In this document: positions 47,942 through 56,948 of the stretch, in pieces
How positions within the stretch are numbered: the first letter of the stretch is position 1
Layout of the letters: each line of letters opens with the position of its first letter
Assembly (NCBI GenBank): GCA_022827185.1
Contig: JAJDTM010000044.1
Location: forward strand, 1-64,000
Direction: 5' to 3'
DNA from: Candidatus Poribacteria bacterium
GTDB taxonomy: Bacteria; Poribacteria; WGA-4E; WGA-3G
DNA: 64,000 nt
Translations under genes and position numbers: made by a program
The notes under the pieces: generated by a model
Seen by the model: only the letters and a program-made list of their open reading frames with translations
What the model was told of the DNA's origin: nothing
The model's database searches: none

Positions 47942-50641
47942 TTACGGGTCGGATGGGGGTTCATAACTGTTGGTGTGTTCATGAATCTGTTGGCGTTCTC
48001 GGTTGACGTTTGGATCGGCGCGACGTGGGATACCTGTGATTGCATCGACGGATTCATCTGCCTTGAAACGTAGATAGAGTTTCTGTGATTTCGCGGCGAG
48101 CGAGGAGTTCTTGAGGGCGCGATAACACCGCATCATGTTGTAGTGTGCGTCTAAATCCTCTGGGTCGACGGTGAGCGTTTTTTGAAATTCAGTGAGCGCG
48201 GTTTCGTATTCGCGTTTGAGGAAATGCATACGTCCGAGTCGGTTTCGGACACGGGTGTCGCGTGGGAATTGCGCAGCGGCGCGCTGGAGATGCTCAATCG
48301 CTGTGTCGTAGTTGCCGTGTGCTTCTTGAACAAGGGCATGGAAATAGTGGACCTTCGCTCGGTGCGGGTTTTCGGGTGGCAGTGTCTTCTGGATTTCAAA
48401 TGCTTTCTCAAGCATCGCTTCGGCACCCTGCATATCCCCTTCTTCAATTTTAACTCTCGCCACATTTACCCACCCATCAAGGTATTCGGGTTCGATTTCG
48501 GTTACCTTCAGGAATGCGGTTTCAGCGGCTTTCAGATCGCCTTGTAGGAGGAGCCCGATGCCGTAGTCGTTCCAGCGTTCGCGTGCGTTCTCTATAATTT
48601 CGGTGGATGGGAACCCAGGGACTGTGCCTACTACTTTTAAGGTTGCTTTGGTGGATGCCATCTCTATAATCGGTAGGTTTGGGATTGCCTTGATCTTTCC
48701 TGCGACATCTGAAGTATCGCCTGTCCAGACCCACTTGCCGTCATCGTAGCCTTTGTCTATTTGGAAATCGGTGTCCTCTGGGTCGCGTACGCCGGCATAC
48801 GCCCACTGTGTGTGCCACCAGTTGAACTTTCGGTAATTGAGTTTTGCCTCCACGGTGAGAATATCTCCGCAATCGGGCGGAATTTCGAGTCTGTAGCGGA
48901 CGGTATCGGCGGCACCCGGTGGGATCGTGTTTGAATAGAGGACTGTTCGTAGTGCCCAAGCGTTCCGTTTGTTAATGAGGTTCCCGTGTGCATCGAGCAT
49001 GTAGGCGCGGTAAAAATGCGCGCTCGGATCAACGGGTCCGTTTCCATCGGGTGCAGCAATCCTGCCGTTCCAGAAGACGGTTTTGCCGGTTTCATCGGTG
49101 GCTTTCACCTCCACCCAGATGTCGAATGCGTCAATCGTGCCTGCTGGGAACCGGTGTCCGACACCCCGCGTGCGTACCACCACATCGATCCGTGTGTTGT
49201 CGTTTCGCGTGACTTCAACGCCGTCGCTTGGGATCGGTGTGCCGTCTGCGAATAGATCCAACGTTACGACTTCATCCTGCAAAAAATCTGTCACGGCTTT
49301 GAGTTGGTCTGGGTGTTGGTTGACGAACGGGAGTGCTGTGTTCGCAGCGGGGAACCGGTGGTTGTGAACCTTGCCGTTTATATTTCCGGCATCTGTGGAA
49401 TCGACGAGTGGCATGTGACAATCGACACATTTTTTTGCCTTTTCGGGATAGTAGAAGGACAGCGCGCCTTGATGCGAGACGCCACTTTTCTGCCACTGGT
49501 CATAGTCGTTGAAGCCGCGCACCCAACGGAAATTGTTGACCGGTTCATCGAGGTGCACTTTGTGACAGGTTGAACAGAATTCGGCGGTATTTTGGCGATG
49601 GAACGGTTTGAGGAAACTCTTTTTGTGCGGTTCCGGGTCGAGTCGAATAAGATAGTTGTGCAGATTCCGAATGAGTGGGTTATCGCTGGCAGCGATGTCG
49701 TGAAGTGGCGGATATTTAATCACGTATCCGCTATTGCCCATGGTATCTTTAACGCGTTCGATAGAGTGGCACGCCGTGCAGGCGAGTCCGGCTTGTGCGG
49801 CAGGCGTATGGAGGTTCTCGCGAATGGGTTTGTCCATTACGCCGTTGAGGAGGACTGCTGGGTCGTGGCAGCCGCCGCACCATTTGGAGGGTTGGATGCC
49901 GTTGACTTCCTGCATGTAGATGATTGACTTGCGATACCACTGGTTATTGAAAGATGAGAAATGATGGGCGGATTCGTTCCACTGTCGATAGATGTCTGGG
50001 TGACACCCTTTTGCAGCACAGGTTTCTGATGTGAGAAAGAAATCGGTTGGGATGAGTGCGCCTGTCTCTGTTTCGACGGATGCGGGGAAAAAGTGACCGG
50101 TTGTGCCGCCGCCTTCTTCGTACATGCTCGTGGGTGGCAGTGCAGGGTTTTCGACGAGATAGGTTTCATTCGGAAGGTAGTGTTGCGCGAGTTTCGCACC
50201 AATGGGGAAAATAACGACAATAGCCAATACGCTTACTGTTATTTTCCGCAATAGTGGCGTAAGAAGTTCAGTACTTCTCAGTAGGTAAATGCAGAACAGG
50301 AGGCACCCCGCGCTTACACTGACGATGTGTGTGATGAGGAGCCACCGATAGGGGGTTGTCGCACCGACAATCATCAGATAGACACCACTGATGATACCAA
50401 CAACTATTCCGATACCCCCCAATTGTCCGAGCGTTGAGGTGCTTTGTTTTTGGATATGGGTTTGCAAGCGATACCCTAAATGCTTATAGACATAGACACA
50501 GAACGGAAGTATCAGGACGATACCGAGTCCAACGTGGAGCAGGACGTTGAAAATATAAAAGAGCGTCGGTTCGCCGAAACTGAACAGGTACGCGCTGTTG
50601 AGCAGTAGAATGAGAAAGAAAATTAAAGAAAGTTTCCGCAT
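47942..50641 (-). CDS. Multiheme cytochrome c with N-terminal membrane helices and C-terminal TPRs
   Basis: A protein of 899 residues. Five membrane helices (from LSLIFFLILLLNSAYLF to VLAIVVIFPIGAKL) are followed by a periplasmic cytochrome domain with heme sites CAAKGCH (CX4CH), CGGCH, CTACH, CSTCH and CVDCH. After that comes a beta-rich module and three or more TPR units (for example NIEEGDMQGAEAML and AIEHLQRAAAQFPRDTRVRNRLG), ending in a hydrophilic tail. The arrangement fits a membrane-anchored electron carrier of the cytochrome c-554/NapC-like periplasmic group. The CX4CH form is unusual and might be a high-spin or mis-spaced site. No reductase gene adjoins it. Confidence 0.88.
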   Translation of the reverse strand: MRKLSLIFFLILLLNSAYLFSFGEPTLFYIFNVLLHVGLGIVLILPFCVYVYKHLGYRLQTHIQKQSTSTLGQLGGIGIVVGIISGVYLMIVGATTPYRWLLITHIVSVSAGCLLFCIYLLRSTELLTPLLRKITVSVLAIVVIFPIGAKLAQHYLPNETYLVENPALPPTSMYEEGGGTTGHFFPASVETETGALIPTDFFLTSETCAAKGCHPDIYRQWNESAHHFSSFNNQWYRKSIIYMQEVNGIQPSKWCGGCHDPAVLLNGVMDKPIRENLHTPAAQAGLACTACHSIERVKDTMGNSGYVIKYPPLHDIAASDNPLIRNLHNYLIRLDPEPHKKSFLKPFHRQNTAEFCSTCHKVHLDEPVNNFRWVRGFNDYDQWQKSGVSHQGALSFYYPEKAKKCVDCHMPLVDSTDAGNINGKVHNHRFPAANTALPFVNQHPDQLKAVTDFLQDEVVTLDLFADGTPIPSDGVEVTRNDNTRIDVVVRTRGVGHRFPAGTIDAFDIWVEVKATDETGKTVFWNGRIAAPDGNGPVDPSAHFYRAYMLDAHGNLINKRNAWALRTVLYSNTIPPGAADTVRYRLEIPPDCGDILTVEAKLNYRKFNWWHTQWAYAGVRDPEDTDFQIDKGYDDGKWVWTGDTSDVAGKIKAIPNLPIIEMASTKATLKVVGTVPGFPSTEIIENARERWNDYGIGLLLQGDLKAAETAFLKVTEIEPEYLDGWVNVARVKIEEGDMQGAEAMLEKAFEIQKTLPPENPHRAKVHYFHALVQEAHGNYDTAIEHLQRAAAQFPRDTRVRNRLGRMHFLKREYETALTEFQKTLTVDPEDLDAHYNMMRCYRALKNSSLAAKSQKLYLRFKADESVDAITGIPRRADPNVNRERQQIHEHTNSYEPPSDP

Positions 50642-50677
50642 TTTTTAACTATTGATGGATTTTGCCATTTTTCATTT

Positions 50678-52684
50678 TCAATTTCCCTGGTTATTAGGTG
50701 TTTGCTTTGCGATGATTTTATCCCAATCCCAGAGCAGCACCGTGCCATCCTCACTACCACTGGCAAGGGTTTTCCCGTCGTGTGAGAACACTAAAGTTTC
50801 TATCGGTTCTGTGTGCCCGGTAAGCGTTGATAATTGATTGCCAGTGTCTACATTCCATAACTTGATGTGACGTCGACTGGAACCAAGAAGGGTGTTCCCA
50901 TCAGGCGAGAATGTTAATATATCCCAGAATCCTCGGTGATTATCAGGAATTGCGCCGCGCTCCTGTATGCCTGTCGTTGTTACATCCCACAAAGTAATGC
51001 TATCCCGATGTCCAAGAGCAAGCGTCGTATCGTCTGTTGAGAATGCTAAGCTCCAGGCTCTCTCGGCGGTGAGTGTTGGAAATTCGCGTTTCGCATTTAC
51101 ATCCCATACTTGTAGGGTGCCGTGAATACCGTACACAGCAAGTAGAGTTCCATTGGGTGAGAACATCAACTTTTTCGGGAATGATATTATCGTATTAAAC
51201 CAAAATATTTCGATGCCGGTGTTCAGGTCCCATGCCCGAACGTCTCGAGGACCGCGGGTTGCGAGTACTTTGTTATCTGGCGAGAATACGAATGGGTCGC
51301 GAGAATCTTCACCGTCTTGCCAAGGCCCTGGGAGTTCTTCACCGATGGCTAATTTCCATAATTGCGGTCTTTCGCTTTGAAGGGGACGCCCCCTAATTCC
51401 CCAACCATACGCATTGAAAGCGATTGTGCCACTTGAACCTCGACTGATAAAGTAGGTGCCGTCCGGTGAAAATGCGACTGCATCAGTCCAATCGTTAAGT
51501 CCTTCAGTGAAGGTAGTTAGTTCCTGTCTTGTCTTCAGATTCCATACTTCAACGGTGCCGTTGAGCGCAGCACTTACGAGTGTTGTGCCATTTTCAGTAA
51601 ATCCGACGGTTTTCACCCACTCTGTATGTCCGGCAGTAAAGGTAGCAAGTTCGTGTCCGGTGTCGGGATTCCAGAATCGGATTGTACCATCTGCACTTCC
51701 GCTGGCAAGACACTTGCTATAAAGGGGTGTCCCTTCGGGTGCGAAGGTTAGCGCATTGATCGTGTTTTTATGTCCTCTAAGCGTTGCGCGTTCACGTCCA
51801 GTGTCCACATCCCAAGTCTTGATTCTCTTATTCGTATCCCCACTGGCAACAGTTTTACCGTCAATGGAGAAAGCAACAGTCGTAATCCATGCTTCATGAT
51901 CTTTGAGTGTTGCTCGTTTAGCACCGTTTTGTGTATTCCAGAGGATCACTGTCTTGTCCTCGCTCCCGCTTGCGAGGGTTTTTCCATCGTGTGTGAACGC
52001 TAACATCCGAATTTCCGCTTCGTATTCGTCCCCATCCTCTTTGAAAAAGCCTGCATGTCCGTTAAGTGTCATCCGTCGTCTTCCGGTTGTTGTGTTCCAT
52101 AAATGGATGTGTGTACCGTTCTTGTCTCCAATAGCGGCGATGCTACCGTTTTGGGAGAGTGCTGCTACTTCATAGGTGTCTACGTTCCTTGGATCCAGCA
52201 ATTTGCTGCCGGTCTCCACATCCCAATAGATAATATCACCAAATTTGTCCAGACTGATCAATATTGTGTTATCTTCGGAGAATGCCAATGCTGTTATTGA
52301 ATCATGTCTTTCGGCTAATTTAAGGGTTATGAGTTTGCTATCGGTATCCAGATCCCATAATTGGATGACAGGGTTTGGAGATCCGCCGCTGGCGAGAATT
52401 TTTCCGTCTGTTGAGAAAGCGAGGGCATTCACTTGTCCGGGGTGTTCTGTGAACAGCGCGGTCTCTTTCCCATCAGGCACGTCGTATACCCACACGCCGA
52501 CATCTGTTCCCACTGCGAGACGCGTGCCATCCGGCGAAAACCGCATGAGGTTGATACCGCCTTTTCCGAGGCGTGCGATTGCGCCTTCGGGTAATCCGAC
52601 TTTCGTGTTGTCTTGCGCGAAACTGCTTGATAGAATTACAGCAACTGATAGAAAAGTAATGAAAAATAGGTACTTCGTTTTCAT
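50678..52684 (-). CDS. Secreted WD40-repeat protein
   Basis: Exported protein of 668 residues. The signal peptide MKTKYLFFITFLSVAVILSSSFA is followed by about 13-14 WD40 units with the repeated LAFSPDGKTLASGSxDxTIxLWD pattern, enough for two seven-bladed propellers. There is no enzymatic domain and no C-terminal TTW tag (it ends DKIIAKQTPNNQGN). Extracytoplasmic WD40 proteins in this type of genome are usually of unknown role. The gene lies just downstream of a family C repeat and is preceded by no clear promoter that I could assign. Confidence 0.9.
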   Translation of the reverse strand: MKTKYLFFITFLSVAVILSSSFAQDNTKVGLPEGAIARLGKGGINLMRFSPDGTRLAVGTDVGVWVYDVPDGKETALFTEHPGQVNALAFSTDGKILASGGSPNPVIQLWDLDTDSKLITLKLAERHDSITALAFSEDNTILISLDKFGDIIYWDVETGSKLLDPRNVDTYEVAALSQNGSIAAIGDKNGTHIHLWNTTTGRRRMTLNGHAGFFKEDGDEYEAEIRMLAFTHDGKTLASGSEDKTVILWNTQNGAKRATLKDHEAWITTVAFSIDGKTVASGDTNKRIKTWDVDTGRERATLRGHKNTINALTFAPEGTPLYSKCLASGSADGTIRFWNPDTGHELATFTAGHTEWVKTVGFTENGTTLVSAALNGTVEVWNLKTRQELTTFTEGLNDWTDAVAFSPDGTYFISRGSSGTIAFNAYGWGIRGRPLQSERPQLWKLAIGEELPGPWQDGEDSRDPFVFSPDNKVLATRGPRDVRAWDLNTGIEIFWFNTIISFPKKLMFSPNGTLLAVYGIHGTLQVWDVNAKREFPTLTAERAWSLAFSTDDTTLALGHRDSITLWDVTTTGIQERGAIPDNHRGFWDILTFSPDGNTLLGSSRRHIKLWNVDTGNQLSTLTGHTEPIETLVFSHDGKTLASGSEDGTVLLWDWDKIIAKQTPNNQGN

Positions 52685-52747
52685 GATGTTTATTCCTTTT
52701 CAAGAAAAGATTTTACCATATTTTTTGATGAACCGCTACATATAAAT

Positions 52748-52801
52748 GGCGAGGTTAAGAATGCAGATCGCATTTGGGCGTGTACGCCGCAGAACCTCGC
52801 C
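52748..52801. repeat. Family C palindromic repeat, short copy
   Basis: Ends GGCGAGGTT and AACCTCGCC are perfect inverted copies enclosing 'aatgcagatcgcat' and 'ggcgtgtacgcc'. It is 54 bp long, lies upstream of the WD40 gene, and has a longer copy at 34079-34174. Confidence 0.75.
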
Positions 52802-52835
52802 AGTGAAAGTGTTTAGATAAGTGTTGTTGGATCAA

Positions 52836-53876
52836 CTATTGATTTTTGATGAGTCTTATGCCTTCCAAGTGTATTTCATCGTACCACTGGTGGAATTCCT
52901 CTTTGGATAATTTTTTATCTAACGCTTCTACCTGAATCATTGCGTCATCAGGAATATCAACGGTAAATATTTCACGAGGAATCTCGCGATTTACAATGAA
53001 GTTTTGTGTCTCTATGATGGCTCTGCTGACGAGATTTTCTGTGCCGAACGAATCAATCCAGAGCGTCTCTACGATCCCGTTTTTAATAAGCCATGCATCC
53101 TCACCGTGTAGCTCATAGGAGACCCGAATACGTCTGACAGATGGTGTCCCTTTTTTGATTTGTCCATCTGGGGAATCTGTTTCGCGAAGAAATCGGCTCT
53201 CATACTTCAGGAGACGCAGTCCGAGTTCAGGCGATATCCAAATTCTTTCAAAGTTAGCGTCCTGTTGGTGATCTGGTAGCGGTTCAGCATCCATTTTGGC
53301 TTCGAGGACATAACACGGGAAACTGTTGAAAAATTCGGATTTTAGGATACGGAAGTTCCGTTCTTTCAGATAGGTCGGTAGATTCTTTCCATCAACGATG
53401 TGGAGCCACCGCCTCGGATCCACCCAACTTCTTGAACCATCTGAACCGGTATCTGTTCGGTTGTTGCGTTGCGAGAAATGGTAGTCCGGTTTTCCTGTTT
53501 CAGGGTATGTTATCTCTAAGGTTCCGCTTGGTGTGGAGACGATCGTTGCTCTTGGCATTTGTGCGTTGTTGGAAATGCTGTCTTTAAATTCGATGCGGGT
53601 ATGCCGCGGATCAAATGTGAGATGTGCTTTCCAAGTGCTATAGGTCTCAGGTCTTCTGGGTTGTCTGAAGACGTACAGGCATTCGCCTTCGCCGGATTGA
53701 ACAGCGAAGTCATAGTTCCGCATGCCGAGCAGAATCATATTGAAATCGCTCTCTGCTTCTACGGCGTTCTTTGGTAAGACCGGTAATTCTTCTTGCGCGA
53801 ATGCTGTCGCGAAGCACGCGAAGAAAACGAGACTGAAAATCACAAAGCGAATTGGGGTCATATTTAAAAGAAACAT
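52836..53876 (-). CDS. Secreted protein, paralog of the sigma-factor outer domain
   Basis: Exported protein of 346 residues, signal peptide MFLLNMTPIRFVIFSLVFFACFATAFA. The mature part matches the outer domain of the sigma-factor gene next door: shared landmarks are KSGEG/QSGEG, VDPRRWLH/VDPRRWLF, CYVLEAKMDAE/CYVLEAKDGDT, IWISPELGLRLLKYESRF and FTVDIPDDAMIQVEALDKKLSKEEF. The beta-rich pattern may be a LolA/RseB-like lipid-binding fold. The ATG at 53876 has TTAGGAG upstream. It lies downstream of the sigma-factor gene on the same strand, separated by a MITE copy. Function unknown; it may compete with or sense for that system. Confidence 0.75.
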   Translation of the reverse strand: MFLLNMTPIRFVIFSLVFFACFATAFAQEELPVLPKNAVEAESDFNMILLGMRNYDFAVQSGEGECLYVFRQPRRPETYSTWKAHLTFDPRHTRIEFKDSISNNAQMPRATIVSTPSGTLEITYPETGKPDYHFSQRNNRTDTGSDGSRSWVDPRRWLHIVDGKNLPTYLKERNFRILKSEFFNSFPCYVLEAKMDAEPLPDHQQDANFERIWISPELGLRLLKYESRFLRETDSPDGQIKKGTPSVRRIRVSYELHGEDAWLIKNGIVETLWIDSFGTENLVSRAIIETQNFIVNREIPREIFTVDIPDDAMIQVEALDKKLSKEEFHQWYDEIHLEGIRLIKNQ

Positions 53877-54141
53877 TGTTTTTCTCCTAAGCACCGTTCG
53901 TCCGATTTATGGTTCTGAGCTAGGGGTTTATCTGGGGAGTGAGGTTTGACGCGCTGTTCTGGTGTGACGGTTCTGTAAATCGTTATTGTTTCTTGCGGCT
54001 GGTTTGTATTGTGGATTAGGATGCCGAGGACCCTACACCACAGAGCAATATACCTCCCCAAAATAATTTTGATCTAAACATGATGGATTGTCCCTTTGTA
54101 GATATTTTACTAAACAACGCCAGCAAAGTCAAGTGGTTTTC

Positions 54142-54359
54142 CAGGGCTATTTAGTTTTAAGAAATTCGCGGGTTTCATGCTTTCTGTTACAGATCCGGTG
54201 CGGTTAGAATGCAGATCGCAAATGTAAAGCTTTCTCACTGCGAAGCAAAATTTTGCCGCGTATGGGAAACTAAATTTGGGTGAGTACACCGCAAAACACG
54301 CACCTACCGGTCCTGGGGGTCTAAAATTGGACGAAAAAACCGAGAACTAAATAGCCCTG
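54142..54359. mobile_element. 218-bp MITE, family A, copy 2
   Basis: The ends CAGGGCTATTTAGTT and AACTAAATAGCCCTG are perfect 15-bp inverted repeats. Sequence closely matches 8438-8651 along the whole length. It sits 12 bases beyond the stop of the sigma-factor gene. The rest of the gap 53877-54371 (about 265 bases) holds nothing that I recognise. Confidence 0.9.
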
Positions 54360-54371
54360 AGTTGTCGGTTA

Positions 54372-56156
54372 TTAATTATCAGTGTGCTGTCTGTAGCGTT
54401 TGAGGAATTCCTGTTTGGTCAAGGGTTTATCGATTCCTTCCACCTTAATCATGGCATCATCGGGGATGTCAACGGTGAATGTTTCTGGTGGTAGATCGTG
54501 ATTGACTTTAAAATTCTTGAGTTCCAACCTCTCTCTGGAAATTATCGGATATGTCGCCTTAAAGTCAAGCCAAGCGTATTCACTAAAGACTGCTTTCGGG
54601 AACCAAATCTCTCCGAATTGCTGATAACGGATTGTCGTGCGGATGATGGTGAGTGCCTCCATCGGAATATCGCTGTCCAGCGCATCTACGGGGCGCGGGA
54701 ATCGGCTTTCACGTTTTAGGTATCGAAACCCTTGTTGGGGTGCGATCCAAATTTTTTCAGACGTATCTCCGTCTTTTGCTTCCAAGACATAACATGAAAT
54801 ATCGTTGAAAATCTCACGTCCTGTGATCTGAAAGTTCTCGTTCTCAAGATGGGTTGCTAAATCGAAGAGCCATCGCCGCGGATCCACACCCTCATAAATT
54901 GATCGAGGTTCTGTGCTAAAGTGGTATTTAGGATGTCTCCGTCTGTGAGGTGCAATCTCCCACATTTCGGTTGGTGTAAGGATAGTACTTCCTCTCTGTG
55001 AATCGAAGCGCGTGTTCTCTGAATCGAAAGTGATACGCGTCTTAACAATACGCGTGTCAGCCTCTACGGGAGGTTGCTCATCGGTATGAATAATTTCACC
55101 TTCACCGGATTTGAGCAGCGCGTGATGATGTTTGATGGCTGCTAACAGTTCTTTGAAATCGAGTGTGTCTTCTGCCGCGTCTTGTGACGGTGTTTCCTGT
55201 GCGAGTGCTAACGTAAAGAACTGTGCTTCGGATGTATGGGGGTCTGGAATTTTAATATCAACGGAAATGTTTGTGCTATTGTGCTTGCGAGGGATAATCG
55301 TCCGTTCAATCGGATTTCGCAGTACCGGTTTCGCATCAATGTCAAGGACAATACGGGCATCAACGATTTCAATCGTCGGTTCAGCCTGTGCCTCGAAACT
55401 GTAGGGTTTCTGGAAGTGGTCAAGGTATCGGTTGCCCGTACCGAATGCCAACACAGCCAAAACAGCAGCCGTGCCGATAGCTGCCCACGGAACCAACGGT
55501 TTCCCAACTGGAGGTGGTGTGGGGTTCATGTTGGTAACTTGCTGTCCGATGCGATCCATCAGGTTAGCAGGTAAGTGGACGCTACCGAGGACCTCTTGGA
55601 TCAAGCGTTCTTCTCTCTCCTGTAGACGCTTTCGCGCTCGGCGCAGACGACTGTTAATTGTGTTCGCTGACACACCTAAAAATCTGCCAATTTCTTTGAT
55701 GGGCATTTCGCCGAGATAGTGGAGGGTTACGACTGTGCGTTCGCTCTCCGGCAGTCGTGCCAGTAGTTTTTTAACGATTTCATGACGCTGCTCGGTGGCT
55801 TCTGTCTCGCGCTTCTCCGATACATAATGTTTGTAAGAGGCGTTCTCTATCTCTACCCTGGATGCGTTCTCCAGCGATTGCGTCGAAAGTTTCTTCTTTT
55901 GGTGCCACCGCTTGCAGAGATTATTCGCGATGACATAAAGCCATCCTGCAAACTGATTCGGATTCCTCAGTGTTGAAAGTTTTTTGTATGCCTGAAGGAA
56001 GGTGTCTTGTGTAATTTCTTCAGCGATGTGGAAATCACCGATTTTTCGCCACACGAGTGCGTGAACACCTTTTTGATGCTTTTCGACCAAAAGGGTGAAT
56101 GCCTCTTCGTCGCCTAATAAGATTCTCCGAATCAGTTGAACATCATTTTTTTCCAT
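54372..56156 (-). CDS. ECF sigma factor fused to a membrane helix and extracytoplasmic domain
   Basis: A protein of 594 residues in three parts. Residues about 1-180 are a full ECF sigma factor: region 2 (EEITQDTFLQAYKKLSTLRN, FAGWLYVIANNLCKRW) and region 4 (LPESERTVVTLHYLGE, IKEIGRFLGVSANTINSRLRRARKRL). After a linker, one membrane helix lies at 222-239 (VPWAAIGTAAVLAVLAF). Residues about 240-594 are extracytoplasmic and match the secreted protein at 52836-53876. A segment near 311-323 (AQFFTLALAQETP) resembles the end of that paralog's signal peptide, as if a secreted gene was joined on. The membrane part would act as a built-in anti-sigma or sensor. GGAG precedes the ATG. Confidence 0.88.
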   Translation of the reverse strand: MEKNDVQLIRRILLGDEEAFTLLVEKHQKGVHALVWRKIGDFHIAEEITQDTFLQAYKKLSTLRNPNQFAGWLYVIANNLCKRWHQKKKLSTQSLENASRVEIENASYKHYVSEKRETEATEQRHEIVKKLLARLPESERTVVTLHYLGEMPIKEIGRFLGVSANTINSRLRRARKRLQEREERLIQEVLGSVHLPANLMDRIGQQVTNMNPTPPPVGKPLVPWAAIGTAAVLAVLAFGTGNRYLDHFQKPYSFEAQAEPTIEIVDARIVLDIDAKPVLRNPIERTIIPRKHNSTNISVDIKIPDPHTSEAQFFTLALAQETPSQDAAEDTLDFKELLAAIKHHHALLKSGEGEIIHTDEQPPVEADTRIVKTRITFDSENTRFDSQRGSTILTPTEMWEIAPHRRRHPKYHFSTEPRSIYEGVDPRRWLFDLATHLENENFQITGREIFNDISCYVLEAKDGDTSEKIWIAPQQGFRYLKRESRFPRPVDALDSDIPMEALTIIRTTIRYQQFGEIWFPKAVFSEYAWLDFKATYPIISRERLELKNFKVNHDLPPETFTVDIPDDAMIKVEGIDKPLTKQEFLKRYRQHTDN

Positions 56157-56493
56157 CAGGATTCTCCATTGTTACATCTCTTTTTACACTTATTTCCGCT
56201 CTTTTTAGCGTTCAATTATTAAAGATACAATTTTAGGGGAGAAATTGTGCATAATTTTTAGAAAAAGCGAAAGCATCTGAATTTTTGTCTAAAAACTGGC
56301 AAATCCTCTGATAGTAAAAGTGAAAAATTTAGCGGAGATAGGTGGATTTGTTAGAATTTACGCAAAAATCAGTAATGTCGGTATTTTCAACCCCCTAATC
56401 CCCCTTATCAGGGGGACTTTAAGAGGAGCCGCGTAAGTCCTATTTGTTGTAAGAAATAGAAAATTCTGTGTGCGGAAAAAATATAAGCGAAAA
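56157..56493. other. Intergenic stretch with a family B MITE
   Basis: No gene is seen. A MITE of about 92 bp lies at 56351-56442, with ends TTAGAATTTACGCA and GCGTAAGTCCTA and the CCCCCTTATCAGGGGG core. The remaining sequence is AT-rich, and the part just upstream of the sigma-factor gene (56165-56340) may hold its promoter, which I could not assign. Confidence 0.65.
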
Positions 56494-56880
56494 CTATTGG
56501 TGTTCTGACGTAATCGTGTAAAATTCAACGGTGTGGATTTGCCCTTTGCCTGTCACGGATTTTTGGAGAATCCGAACGGCATCGGTGTTCGCAACCATCG
56601 TAATTTCAAGTGGGAAGGTAACTCTGTTTTTGATTCTTTTAACCACTTTCCAGTTGAATTCACCCTCTTGCGCGTAGATATCTATATTTTCAACCGTCCC
56701 TTCGCCAAGGATAATAATCTTTCGGATCTCTTTTGGCTCTGGGATGGAATACACGAGTCCTGAAGCGATAAACTTTTCTGTGACTGGTGCATCAACACGA
56801 AGATAGGTCTGTTCTGTCATCAGTGCTGTGCACCCGATCGAGAGCGCGCATATGAATAAAAGTCCACAAAGTCTTTTCAT
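56494..56880 (-). CDS. Small lipoprotein of unknown function
   Basis: Exported protein of 128 residues with lipobox CALSIGC and the mature start CTALMTEQTY. The mature part is one beta-rich domain (KEIRKIIILGEGTVENIDIYAQEGEFNWKVVKRIKN, then FPLEITMVANTDAVRILQKSV), somewhat like a small sandwich. I recognise no family. GGAGGAG precedes the ATG. It lies alone between the sigma-factor gene and the SDR gene; the sigma factor could control it, but nothing in the sequence shows this. Confidence 0.75.
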   Translation of the reverse strand: MKRLCGLLFICALSIGCTALMTEQTYLRVDAPVTEKFIASGLVYSIPEPKEIRKIIILGEGTVENIDIYAQEGEFNWKVVKRIKNRVTFPLEITMVANTDAVRILQKSVTGKGQIHTVEFYTITSEHQ

Positions 56881-56948
56881 TTTTCTCCTCCGTTCATGAG
56901 GGGCTTGTCTAAATGCTGACCGACTTGCAAACCTTGTTGTGTCGAGTA

